Below are positions 9,253 through 20,768 of a DNA stretch of 64,000 bases, in pieces. The DNA is from Hahella sp. HN01. GTDB taxonomy: Bacteria > Pseudomonadota > Gammaproteobacteria > Pseudomonadales > Oleiphilaceae. Position numbers and translations under genes: made by a program. Numbering within the stretch: the first letter of the stretch is position 1; each line of letters starts with the position of its first letter. The stretch lies in the NCBI RefSeq assembly GCF_018986435.1, contig NZ_JAHMIN010000002.1:119437-183436 (forward strand). The letters run 5' to 3'. The notes beneath the pieces were generated by a model. The model was not told where the DNA came from. It saw only the letters and a program-made list of their open reading frames with translations, and did no database searches.

Positions 9253-11025
9253 TTGCAATCATCATGCTTCGTCGAAACTGTACGTAGGTTGCTGGTGTTT
9301 GTCTTTGCGCTGTCGTTCATGCCTCTCGCATCTATCGGCCATGCCGCTCCAGACGGTTGGTCTGTCCTGGTCGAAGACGGGGAAGAGATATTTATACCCG
9401 GTGATTTAACTGCTGAGGAAGACTACCGGATGTTTGTCGCCCTGGCGGAAACGCTCCCACAAAGCGAATATCCGCAGTGGTTCAAAAAGCGCATCGATCT
9501 GGACGCCAGCAAGTGGGGCGAAGTATTGGCGGCGCCGGAACCCAGGCGGAATAATGGCGGCGTATTGACGGCGACCTATGCGCTGCAAAGGCAGGATGGC
9601 GTACTCCGTTATGCGCATTACATGGGGTTCTTTGGACAAGGCAAAGCAGTGTATCTGCGCATCTTATCTTCAGACGTGACGACGCTGGTGTCCCGTTACG
9701 CCAGTGGTATGCAGCAGGTAATCAAAGAGACGCTGCCGCAGCGCCTGAAGGGCGTTGCGATCTCGCAGGCGGCGCCTAACGCGCCGGTTGAAACAACAAC
9801 ATCTGGTGTAACCCCCATGGCTCCTCCAGCCAAACCCGCTACCCAAGCCGCCCCACCGGAAATAAAACGCATCGATAACGCCGCCGCGCCAGAGTATTCG
9901 CTGCCTGACAAATATGAGGCGTTGGTATGCGACTTCACTGAAAACAGAATTGATGACACCTACGACGACTACGTGATTCTGTTACTCAAAGATGGCACTG
10001 CCTATAAAGGGCTGACCGTGCCGCCGGAAGATCTGGACGTCGCCAAGTCTCGCGAGGAATACTCCAATAGCTGGGGGATTTGGAAGGATGACGGCGGAGA
10101 GAGCTATAAAGTGAAAATTCCCGCCAGCAAGAAGGAGTGGAGTTCATTATCTAAGGGGCGACATTTGGCGCCGGCGCGAATGGGCGAACGTCTGAATCGC
10201 TATATTTCGAAAACCACGATGGTGAATATGGGCATGATTGGGGGAGGTAGCTCCTATACCAACAGTTGGACTTTTCTCGGCGCCGGCGGCTTCTCGAAAG
10301 GTTACTCCAGTCTGTTCTCAAGCGGGATGATGTCTTCCATGACGACAGGAACCAGTGTTTACGCCGCATCATACAGTGACGACACCGGAGATAGTTCAAT
10401 TGTCAGTGGCAACTCTCCTGGCGTTGGCGTCACATCTCAGAAAAAACGCAATGATGGTTCCAATAACCGTGGTCGATACAGCTTGAATGGGTACGCCATG
10501 GAACTGACCTACGATAATGGCGAAACGAACAGAAGCCTTTTCGGCTTTTGTTATGACGACCGCACGCAGCCTTTCTTGGGGGGAACGCTGTTTCCGATGC
10601 GTAAATCAGGCCCGGCGGAGAAGTTACCCTATGAATGGCGTATGCAGATCAGTCTCAACGAAGAGCGTTACTATGTTCCGAAGGAACTAAAAGAGGGTGA
10701 AATCTTCAGAGTGGTCTTCTCGCCCATGGTGGAGCTAGAAGGCGCCGCGATAGAAGATTGGTTCAAAGAGGCGGTCAGTCAGAATTTCACCTATTTGGGC
10801 AAGCCTGTTATGGAAGGAGAGTGGGGTAACGATAGAGACACGGTCTATTCCTACTACAATGCATACAATGACGAGGATGACGCGCCTTTGGTCGTGTTTT
10901 ATTACGGTGCGAAAGTGGAAGAAAAATATGGGCGTTTCATGCGGATTATCACATCAGATTTGAAGCTTAATAAGCGCTTTAAGGAAGAAATGAAGCCCGC
11001 TTTGCTACGCGCCTTTATGCCTTAA
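9253..11025 (+). CDS. Secreted unknown protein with duplicated end domains
   Basis: A 590-residue exported protein I do not recognise. It starts at a TTG (AGAGGTT about 7 bases upstream), which keeps a full signal peptide ending at GHA before APDGW. An N-terminal domain (about 30-165: EEIFIPGDLTAEEDYR ... QWFKKR ... VLRYAHYMGFFGQGKAVYLRI) is repeated at the C-terminus (about 455-590: ERYYVPKELKEGEIFR ... DWFKEA ... PLVVFYYGAKVEEKYGRFMRI). Between them lies a Pro/Thr-rich linker (about 175-205), then a central domain with a Ser/Gly/Met-rich stretch near 350. It lies 18 bases after its frameshifted paralogue, so the pair is a tandem duplication and probably one transcript. Periplasmic or secreted location is inferred. 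Confidence 0.85.
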   Translation: MQSSCFVETVRRLLVFVFALSFMPLASIGHAAPDGWSVLVEDGEEIFIPGDLTAEEDYRMFVALAETLPQSEYPQWFKKRIDLDASKWGEVLAAPEPRRNNGGVLTATYALQRQDGVLRYAHYMGFFGQGKAVYLRILSSDVTTLVSRYASGMQQVIKETLPQRLKGVAISQAAPNAPVETTTSGVTPMAPPAKPATQAAPPEIKRIDNAAAPEYSLPDKYEALVCDFTENRIDDTYDDYVILLLKDGTAYKGLTVPPEDLDVAKSREEYSNSWGIWKDDGGESYKVKIPASKKEWSSLSKGRHLAPARMGERLNRYISKTTMVNMGMIGGGSSYTNSWTFLGAGGFSKGYSSLFSSGMMSSMTTGTSVYAASYSDDTGDSSIVSGNSPGVGVTSQKKRNDGSNNRGRYSLNGYAMELTYDNGETNRSLFGFCYDDRTQPFLGGTLFPMRKSGPAEKLPYEWRMQISLNEERYYVPKELKEGEIFRVVFSPMVELEGAAIEDWFKEAVSQNFTYLGKPVMEGEWGNDRDTVYSYYNAYNDEDDAPLVVFYYGAKVEEKYGRFMRIITSDLKLNKRFKEEMKPALLRAFMP

Positions 11026-11173
11026 ACTTTAACAGGGCGTCGAATTCCGATTCGTCTCCCCGAGGATGAAGTAGCGGCGCCATAATTCGCCATAATCCCA
11101 CCTCTCGAAAGTCAGTATTGCTGTGTATGCTGGCGCTTTATCCTGATTCAGATTTTATTTGGCCGTGGACATT

Positions 11174-12946
11174 ATGACCCCTCAAGAAACTCGTTTTCCC
11201 TTTTACTCCACTTTGTTCGCTGGTATAGCGACGGGCGTGGCCGCCTGGCTGGGCGCCGAGCATTGGCCGGACGGTCTTATGGCCCAGAAGGCCGTGGCTG
11301 TCGCGATAACCTTCGTTTTTGTCTTCGCCGGCGCATTTTTGTTTACCGCCAGAACACGCAGGAGCGCCCCGAATTGGGCGCTGGCGGCGGGCATTGCTGT
11401 CGCTATCGGGTTGTCCGCAATCTGGTTAATCGCCAACACCTTCAAACCAGAGGGCGGTAGCTACGAGGGCTCCTCAGGTTTGGTGACCTCATGGTGGGTG
11501 ACAATCGTGCCGCTGCTATTTGCGCTGCTGCCCTTTGTTCAATGTGATTTTCAGAAGAATCAGAGCTTTATGAGCGATATTCTCAGTGTGGAGCTGTATC
11601 GCAAGTATTGGGAAAACCTGTTTATTCTGGCGTTTGCTGGGCTATTGGTGGGCATCTACTGGTTGGTTGCAATGCTGGGCGCTTCTTTGTTCGATATCCT
11701 GGGAATTAGGGGGCCGGGCCGCTTTGTTGAGTCTCCTCCAGTGGGATGGACCGCCTCGGCGATCATTTTCGCCTTGGGCATCAGTCTGGGGTGTCGCTAC
11801 CCAAATTTATTGAGCATGCTGAGCGGGCTGATCGCCACCGTATGTCGCGCGATTCTGCCGCCAGTGGCGGCGTTCATGATCGCCTTCGCTGTCACCCTGC
11901 CGATTGTGGGTCTGGAGTTGATCTGGAGTACTGGCCGTTCCACACCCATGCTGCTGGCGATGATTCTGGTGGCGGTGGTGTCATTGAATGGAGCGGCGCT
12001 CTGCGGCGGTGAACGTAATCCGTATCCACAATGGCTACGGGCGGGGATTTATGTATTGGTGGGCTTGTTGCCTATATTCGCGCTGTTGGCCGGGTACTCG
12101 CTCTATCAGCGTATCGAACAATATGGTCTGACTCCAGACCGTTACTATTCCGCGTTGTTTGTGGTGTTCGCTTTGGCCCTGACGCTAAGTTATAGCGTTA
12201 TCTTTTTGGCGAAACGCACCTCCTGGCGGGCGATGCTGAACTCGGTGAATACCCCGATCATTCTCTCCGCAGTGTGGGTGGCGCTGCTTACGCTGACGCC
12301 CTGGCTGAACCCTCAGGAAGTGAGCGCCAGCAATCAGTTCGCCAGACTGAAAGCCGGTGAAATCTCTGTGGAAGACATCGATCTTGGATTGTTTCGCTAT
12401 CATCTGGGCCGATCAGGCGAAGAGAAGCTGGCGCAAATCAGGGCGTTGACGGAAAAGGAAGGGGCGTTGTCAGAGGCGGAAGCGACAGTCTTGGCGCAAC
12501 GGTTGGACGTGCTTGAGAGCGCCCAGTATTACTATGACTGGGAGCAAAAACAGCGCCTGGCGGAACTTTACTCGAAGCAGGCTGGTGTGGAATGGCTTAA
12601 CGAAGGCGTAGCCGATAAGGCGGCGTTTGAGCGTAGCATAGAGCCAGAGTTGTGCCGGGAACAATTGTGTTTCGCCTTAACTGTGGACCTGGACGACGAT
12701 GGTGAAGAGGAAGTATTGATCGCCGATAGTCCCGAGTATATTTACGATCTTAAAGTTTATGATTTGGATGAAGCGGGCGCATGGAATAAAGTGGGTCGGT
12801 TGATCATGCCCAGCTCCTCGTATTATTACAACGAAGATTTACTTGGCGTACTCAAGAGAGGCCAGTACCGCCTGGAGTTGCCGCGTTATATGTCAATTCA
12901 TTTTGGCGGTACGGTAATGTCTTTTTCGCCAATGCGCTCTGAATAG
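11174..12946 (+). CDS. DUF4153-type polytopic membrane protein
   Basis: A 590-residue protein with about ten hydrophobic helices in residues 10-400 and a soluble C-terminal part. I assign it to the DUF4153 family from overall architecture and from the block just after the last helix (SVEDIDLGLFRYHLGRSGEEKLAQI region). The tail contains DLDDDGEEEVLIADS, an acidic FG-GAP- or Ca-binding-like stretch. In-frame TTG (11159) and GTG (11165) codons precede the ATG at 11174; none has a clear Shine-Dalgarno sequence, so the start is uncertain by a few residues. Role unknown. Confidence 0.7.
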   Translation: MTPQETRFPFYSTLFAGIATGVAAWLGAEHWPDGLMAQKAVAVAITFVFVFAGAFLFTARTRRSAPNWALAAGIAVAIGLSAIWLIANTFKPEGGSYEGSSGLVTSWWVTIVPLLFALLPFVQCDFQKNQSFMSDILSVELYRKYWENLFILAFAGLLVGIYWLVAMLGASLFDILGIRGPGRFVESPPVGWTASAIIFALGISLGCRYPNLLSMLSGLIATVCRAILPPVAAFMIAFAVTLPIVGLELIWSTGRSTPMLLAMILVAVVSLNGAALCGGERNPYPQWLRAGIYVLVGLLPIFALLAGYSLYQRIEQYGLTPDRYYSALFVVFALALTLSYSVIFLAKRTSWRAMLNSVNTPIILSAVWVALLTLTPWLNPQEVSASNQFARLKAGEISVEDIDLGLFRYHLGRSGEEKLAQIRALTEKEGALSEAEATVLAQRLDVLESAQYYYDWEQKQRLAELYSKQAGVEWLNEGVADKAAFERSIEPELCREQLCFALTVDLDDDGEEEVLIADSPEYIYDLKVYDLDEAGAWNKVGRLIMPSSSYYYNEDLLGVLKRGQYRLELPRYMSIHFGGTVMSFSPMRSE

Positions 12947-12963
12947 AATACGGAGCTGCGACT

Positions 12964-12993
12964 GGCCTCTCCGTTTTAAAAACGAGAGAGGCC
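12964..12993. terminator. Inverted repeat between convergent genes
   Basis: GGCCTCTC at 12964-12971 pairs with GAGAGGCC at 12986-12993, and the CGTTTT/AAAACG interior can extend the stem. It lies between two converging genes. Neither side has a strong T run, so bidirectional termination is plausible but not certain. Confidence 0.45.
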
Positions 12994-13016
12994 GTTAGTC
13001 AGGCGATAAAAACAGA

Positions 13017-13457
13017 CTATTTCTTCACATTAACGCGGGTTTCCTCAGGGCATTTGGCGGTAGCGCCGAATGCCTGTTCCGGCTCAAGAAACACCACATT
13101 CACGTCATCAATCAGCCACTCGGCGCCTTCCTGCACATAAGCCAGATAAAACGTTAACGGCTCTCCGCCGATGCCGTAGCCATTGACCGTCAGGCAGCCG
13201 CTATCCTCTCCAACCGCGGCGGAATGGGAGTGCTCCCGCAGCATGTAGGCTTTGAATCCTAACTGTGCGAACGCCGCCTGATCGCCCGCCACCTGGTCCA
13301 CGACCCGCCGGGAAAAGTACAGCGGATAGTCTGCGCTCAGCGCGTTGGCGTCGACGGCCTCCGCGTACAGGCGATAATTCGGATACAAGGGATCGAGCTC
13401 ACCAACGGATGCGCATCCTGTTGCCAGCAGACATAGAATCAGTCCCCAGATTTTCAT
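13017..13457 (-). CDS. Small lipoprotein, unknown
   Basis: A 146-residue protein with a lipobox (LLATGC, Cys at about 15), so it is predicted to be lipid-anchored in the envelope. The mature part has a Cys pair (about 88 and 136) that might form a disulfide. I do not recognise the family. The gene starts 2 bases after the preceding gene stops, so the two form an operon and may act together. GGGGAA precedes the ATG. Confidence 0.75.
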   Translation of the reverse strand: MKIWGLILCLLATGCASVGELDPLYPNYRLYAEAVDANALSADYPLYFSRRVVDQVAGDQAAFAQLGFKAYMLREHSHSAAVGEDSGCLTVNGYGIGGEPLTFYLAYVQEGAEWLIDDVNVVFLEPEQAFGATAKCPEETRVNVKK

Positions 13458-13459
13458 GC

Positions 13460-13888
13460 TCAGTTCCCCATGATGTTCCGTAGTTGTTCGTCGTAGGCGT
13501 GATTACGTTGCTGCATGGCTTTGGCGGCGCGGCACAACAGACCTGAGCAGGAAGTAATTAACGCCTCAAGGTCAAAACTGCCGCCTACGGTGATACTGAT
13601 AAGTCCTATCGAGAATGTGGCGTTGTACTTGATCAGATTCCCTTCGCCATTGGCGAACGCAATGCTCACCCATTTCACCTTGGCGCCAATCGCCTTCAAT
13701 GCTGGGTCTCCGCTGAAGGTTAACACTCCCGCCGAACCAGACAGCGTCGCCTTGCCATCCTGATCCACCGCCAGCTTGAACGGCCCCTGACTGCGCACAA
13801 TCTTCGCCGTCAGTCCCTTGTCCGTCGAATAAGCCGTTTCAATCAATTTGGCGACAGAAATTTTCAACTCAGCCCGCGTCGGATTCAT
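13460..13888 (-). CDS. Unknown protein in operon with a lipoprotein
   Basis: A 142-residue protein with no clear signal peptide. I chose the ATG at 13888 because GAGGA lies 8-9 bases upstream; a longer frame to 13933 has no such site. The middle part alternates hydrophobic and polar residues (beta-rich: VKWVSIAFANGEGNLIKYNATFSIGLISITVGG). The C-terminal quarter is probably helical. No family recognised. It is the first gene of a two-gene unit with the downstream lipoprotein. Confidence 0.7.
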   Translation of the reverse strand: MNPTRAELKISVAKLIETAYSTDKGLTAKIVRSQGPFKLAVDQDGKATLSGSAGVLTFSGDPALKAIGAKVKWVSIAFANGEGNLIKYNATFSIGLISITVGGSFDLEALITSCSGLLCRAAKAMQQRNHAYDEQLRNIMGN

Positions 13889-14207
13889 CTCATGTTTCCT
13901 CAAAAGCCTGTTAAATTCAATTTTTATTGGCAATAAACATTGCTTTTAAGAAAATAAAGCAGGAAAAAGCACAAGAGAATCGGTGTTTTGGTTTAAGGAA
14001 AAGCGACTAACCGGAAATGCCGAAAAGCGGGCTTGGTAAGCCTGATTGGCCGATAAAATGCATCTTTAAATCAATGAATTAACTAAACATATACAAAGCT
14101 GATGCTTAAAGGTGAGAACTTAACCTATTCCCCAAAAAGCAAGTTATGTATACTGCCCGCCCCTTTTAAATGGGGTTAGGAAAAAGAAAAGTTTTAGAGG
14201 AATTAAA
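13889..14207. other. A/T-rich intergenic region with promoter-like site
   Basis: This gap separates divergent genes and is visibly richer in A/T than the surroundings. A -10-like TATACT at 14149-14154 lies about 53 bases before the ATG of the next lipoprotein gene; the -35 is weak. AGAGGA at 14197-14202 is the ribosome binding site. No other feature seen. Confidence 0.4.
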
Positions 14208-14573
14208 ATGTTAGTTAAGGCAGTAAAGGCAATCGCTCTTACCTCAATGGTTTTCTCAGCAGGTTGCGCATCTATCCTGAACGAAGACACTCAGAAAGTT
14301 AATGTATTGTCCACGAGCGGAGAGAAGTTCTCCGGTACTATCGACGGCGTTCCTTTTGAAGGTCCTGGCGTTGTTGAAGTAAAGCGTGCGAACAGAGACA
14401 AAGTCATCGTTGTGGACTCATCTGATTGCGCCAAAGAAACCGTGATGACTAAAAGTGTAGATCCGGTATTTTTCGTGAATGTTCTGTCTGGCGGCGCTTT
14501 TGGTTCCACCACTGACTACTCAACTGAGAAAATGTGGAAATACCAAGACTCAATCACTGTTAGCTGTAAATAA
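14208..14573 (+). CDS. Small envelope lipoprotein
   Basis: A 121-residue lipoprotein (lipobox SAGC, Cys at 20). It resembles a widespread family of small lipoproteins with the pattern CASxLNxxTQxVNV and a closing FFVNxLSGGxxGSxTDYSTxxMWKY block. The mature part is beta-rich and has two further Cys (residues 73 and 120), possibly disulfide-bonded. Function unknown. It is followed 12 bases later by the DUF4105/beta-barrel gene, suggesting one transcript and a joint envelope role. A/T-richer codon use than most neighbours. Confidence 0.8.
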   Translation: MLVKAVKAIALTSMVFSAGCASILNEDTQKVNVLSTSGEKFSGTIDGVPFEGPGVVEVKRANRDKVIVVDSSDCAKETVMTKSVDPVFFVNVLSGGAFGSTTDYSTEKMWKYQDSITVSCK

Positions 14574-14585
14574 TTATTTTTCGCG

Positions 14586-16412
14586 ATGAAAAATACTTTT
14601 AAGGGAGGCTTAATCGCTTCCCTTTTTTTAGCATCATCTGTATTCGCCGCGTCTGTTAAAGAGGTGGTTGACCTCGCCTTAGAAAAAGAGCTTTATCAGG
14701 ACCCTGCCTGGAAGTCGCTAATCCACTTTCAAGATGATAATACGAAAGTTCATGATCAATCTTTCATCTTGTCTGGATCAGACTTTAATCCTAAGAACGA
14801 GCTTGTACTTACAATAAACTATTTATTGAATAGTTCAGGAGATAGTCAGGCAATATGCCGCTTTCCTGCTCGCTACTATTGGCTTGGCGAGAAACTGTCG
14901 ATAGATACTGCTAATTTAGAAAATTGTTTTGACCTGAAAGAATATATTAGTCGCGCTCCAATTGATGATATAGATCTGGTCTATTCATCTGAAAATCTGT
15001 CGCAGCCATCAAGTATGATGGGACATATATTGCTAAAGATTTCCGGAAAGAATGAAGAAGGGCGCATAGTCGAGCATGGCGTTTCCTTTTTTACTGAAGT
15101 GAAAGGCGTTAACGTTCCTAAAATAATGTTTGATAGCCTGGTGGTGGGTAAACCTGGTTATTTTGCGCTGACGCCATACTCTGACAAGCTGGATCAGTAT
15201 CTCAGGCGTGAACAGAGAAATGTCTGGGAGTATCGCCTGGATTCAACTGAGTTCCAAAGGAAATTAATTCAGTACCACATATGGGAATTAAAGCAGACAA
15301 AACTGGATTACTTTTTTCACGACTATAACTGCGCAACGCTAACCAGTTTTATGGTTTCTTTTATTGATCCCAGCGTATTGAACATGGATGGTCTATGGAT
15401 GACGCCGCTTGATGTAGTGAAGCAGGCGCATCAGGCGGGAATTATTGACCACGTTTCAGTATTGCCGTCAAACCGATGGAAAATTCGCATGCTGGAGGAG
15501 AGTCTTCCTCGTAGCGTGGCCGATAGCGTCAAGAAGTCAGTTGAGCATAATGAAATTAATGACCTTCCTGATTCGGATAACCCAGAGCAAGATTTTCTTA
15601 TGCTTCAGCTTGCTGGTTATTACACTGATTACCTGCATGAAACAGACCTAATTGATGCGCGCTCTTGGCGTAATCTAACGGATAAAGTGGAGCAGAGAAA
15701 AGCGAGGCAAGAGGAAGTCTACGAAATAGATATTTCGGAATATAAGAACCCTGTAAAAACGCCAAAGGACAGCCAGTTGTATAGCGGTTTAGCGTTAATC
15801 GATGATGAGGCATTCATTAGAGTAGGCTTTTTGCCTGCATCTCATGGCATCGAAGACGATAATCGGCAGTTTTTCAGTGAAAATGAACTGAAGCTCGGGG
15901 ATCTTTCTTTCCTGGTCTCGCCTGAAGATGGGAAAGTTAAACTGGATAGGTTTCAGTTATATTCAGTCTCATCTCTGATCCCTTGGGATAGCTTCACGGG
16001 AGGCCTGTCTGGCCGCCTGGAAGTTGGGCTGGAGCAGCATTATGACGAACATATACGTCGACATAGCGCAGCCAATATCAGCGGAGGTCTCGGAATGACC
16101 TTTGCCTTAGACAGAGATATGAGCGTTTACTTCCTTGCGATGGGCGGGTACGGGTTTGGAGATGGAACTTCTTATTTGTACCTCAATCCAGAAGCAGGAA
16201 TGATCATCAATGAAGTATACGACATGAAATCCATCATCTCTTATCAGACAGTATGGAATCAGCTTGACTCAGGCGAGGCCTACCACTCTTTCAATCTGAA
16301 GCAGTCAAAGTTCATTGGCGATGACTATGCAATCATTCTTGACTATGAGCGGCGTTGGAGCAGTTCTTATTCCAGTGATGGCGTAGAAGCCGTATTTAAA
16401 TATTATTTTTAG
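14586..16412 (+). CDS. DUF4105 domain protein with C-terminal beta-barrel
   Basis: A 608-residue exported protein (signal peptide about 1-20, ending SVFA). The DUF4105 domain spans about 75-290. It holds the two blocks expected of a permuted papain-like (NlpC/P60-like) thiol enzyme: SQPSSMMGHILLKISG with a His near 148, and FFHDYNCATL with a Cys near 250. The last 220 residues alternate polar and aromatic/hydrophobic residues and end in Phe (FKYYF), as outer-membrane beta-barrels do. I infer an outer-membrane protein with a periplasmic hydrolase or acyltransferase-like domain. There is no visible Shine-Dalgarno sequence; translation may be coupled to the lipoprotein gene 12 bases upstream. 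Confidence 0.82.
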   Translation: MKNTFKGGLIASLFLASSVFAASVKEVVDLALEKELYQDPAWKSLIHFQDDNTKVHDQSFILSGSDFNPKNELVLTINYLLNSSGDSQAICRFPARYYWLGEKLSIDTANLENCFDLKEYISRAPIDDIDLVYSSENLSQPSSMMGHILLKISGKNEEGRIVEHGVSFFTEVKGVNVPKIMFDSLVVGKPGYFALTPYSDKLDQYLRREQRNVWEYRLDSTEFQRKLIQYHIWELKQTKLDYFFHDYNCATLTSFMVSFIDPSVLNMDGLWMTPLDVVKQAHQAGIIDHVSVLPSNRWKIRMLEESLPRSVADSVKKSVEHNEINDLPDSDNPEQDFLMLQLAGYYTDYLHETDLIDARSWRNLTDKVEQRKARQEEVYEIDISEYKNPVKTPKDSQLYSGLALIDDEAFIRVGFLPASHGIEDDNRQFFSENELKLGDLSFLVSPEDGKVKLDRFQLYSVSSLIPWDSFTGGLSGRLEVGLEQHYDEHIRRHSAANISGGLGMTFALDRDMSVYFLAMGGYGFGDGTSYLYLNPEAGMIINEVYDMKSIISYQTVWNQLDSGEAYHSFNLKQSKFIGDDYAIILDYERRWSSSYSSDGVEAVFKYYF

Positions 16413-16497
16413 TCGATGGAACGACTTCTCTCCCTAACGCGTGTTGGGTCACGTCCACTTGCCATCCACCCGCCACCAAGCCTAAACTAATCGGCAC

Positions 16498-16589
16498 ATC
16501 TTGTCGGGGTGCCTGGAGTAACAGGCTGAGACCACAACAGTGGGGCCCGTAGAACCTGATCTGGTTAGTACCAGCGTAGGAAACAAGTA
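16498..16589 (+). promoter_or_regulatory. TPP riboswitch (THI element)
   Basis: All conserved parts of the thiamine pyrophosphate aptamer are present. The P1 strands are CTTGT (16500-16504) and ACAAG (16583-16587). GGGGTGCC follows P1, CTGAGA is at 16526-16531, the pyrophosphate arm CCCGTAGAACCTGAT is at 16546-16560, and the closing TAGTACCAGCGTAGG follows. It lies about 120 bases upstream of thiC, so TPP binding should repress the whole thi operon. The expression platform between 16590 and the GTG was not resolved. Confidence 0.95.
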
Positions 16590-16699
16590 GTTCATCAAAA
16601 GTTCTTAGCGGCGCTCCATCATTGTGACGCGGGCCCGATTGCAGACCAAGACGTTGATGCCCTCTCTCCTCCCTGGTGCTACCCCATACAACCAACTAG

Positions 16700-19668
<2,969 letters not shown>

Positions 19669-19679
<11 letters not shown>

Positions 19680-19878
19680 AATCGAAATTACGTTGAATGG
19701 CGAACCTACCCAGGTGCGCGACGACGCCCTATCTGAAGTGCTACAGGCATGCGGCTACGCGGGCGTAGGTTTCGCCGTCGCCATCAATGGCGAGTTCGTG
19801 CCGCGCTCCGCTTACGCGCAAACCAAAGTGAGCGCAGGGGATCTGGTGGATGTGGTGGCCCCGGTGGCGGGTGGCTGA
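19669..19878 (+). CDS. thiS: Thiamine biosynthesis sulfur carrier ThiS
   Basis: A 69-residue ubiquitin-like sulfur carrier. It has the beta-grasp start (IEITLNGEPTQV) and the required C-terminal Gly-Gly (VVAPVAGG). The terminal thiocarboxylate donates sulfur to ThiG. No ThiF-type adenylating enzyme is in this operon, so activation must come from ThiF or MoeB elsewhere. The start is the ATG inside the thiO end. Confidence 0.95.
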
Positions 19879-19925
19879 CGCGCCTTGAAACAAGTACAGG
19901 TGGCCATCGCCACCGGAGGTAAATC

Positions 19926-20717
19926 GTGGATAAGCTGTCTCTGTATGGAGAAACTTTTGCGAGTCGTCTGCTGATCGGTTCGGCGTTGTACCCGTCGCCG
20001 GCCATCATGCTGGAGGCGGTGCGCGCCAGCGGCGCCGAGATCATTACATTGTCCCTGCGGCGACAGAATCCGGCGCACCAGGACGGCAAAGTCATTTGGG
20101 ACTACATCCGCTCCAGCGGCTGTAAACTGCTGCCCAATACCGCAGGCTGTAAGTCGGCGAAAGAGGCGGTGACGCTGGCGGAAATGTCCCGGGAAATCTT
20201 TCAGACGGACTGGCTGAAACTGGAGGTTATTGGCGACGATTACAGCCTGCAGCCGGACCCTTATGGACTGGTGGACGCCGCGAAAGAATTGAGCAAACGG
20301 GGCTTCAAAGTGCTGCCCTACTGCACGGAAGATCTGGTGTTGTGTCGCCGCTTGCTGGATGCAGGCTGTGAGGCGCTGATGCCCTGGGGCGCGCCGATAG
20401 GCACCGGTCAGGGATTGCTGAACAAATACAACCTGCGCATGTTGCGGGAACGTTTGCCGGATACCCCGATGATTATCGATGCGGGTCTGGGTGCGCCCTC
20501 CCATGCGGCGGAAGCGATGGAGATGGGCTTTGACGCCGTGCTGCTGAACACGGCGGTCGCTAAAGCCCATGACCCAGTTGCTATGGGCGGCGCATTCAAA
20601 ATGGCGGTGGAAGCTGGCCGCGCCGGCTACAACGCCGGCCTGATGCTGGCGCGGCAGACCGCCAGCCCCAGCACGCCCACCATAGGCATGCCTTTTTGGC
20701 GGCGGCAGTCGCAATGA
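19926..20717 (+). CDS. thiG: Thiazole synthase ThiG
   Basis: A 263-residue TIM-barrel enzyme that builds the thiazole phosphate from 1-deoxyxylulose 5-phosphate, iminoglycine (ThiO) and ThiS-thiocarboxylate. Blocks seen: [35 protein letters not shown] (Schiff-base Lys region, about 97-105), [12 protein letters not shown] and [17 protein letters not shown]. It starts at GTG with GGAGG 8 bases upstream. Fourth gene of the thi operon. Confidence 0.97.
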   Translation: MDKLSLYGETFASRLLIGSALYPSPAIMLEAVRASGAEIITLSLRRQNPAHQDGKVIWDYIRSSGCKLLPNTAGCKSAKEAVTLAEMSREIFQTDWLKLEVIGDDYSLQPDPYGLVDAAKELSKRGFKVLPYCTEDLVLCRRLLDAGCEALMPWGAPIGTGQGLLNKYNLRMLRERLPDTPMIIDAGLGAPSHAAEAMEMGFDAVLLNTAVAKAHDPVAMGGAFKMAVEAGRAGYNAGLMLARQTASPSTPTIGMPFWRRQSQ

Positions 20718-20768
20718 GCCTTCCCTTACGCCACTTTTGCTTGATCGCTTTGAGAGATAACCGCCACT

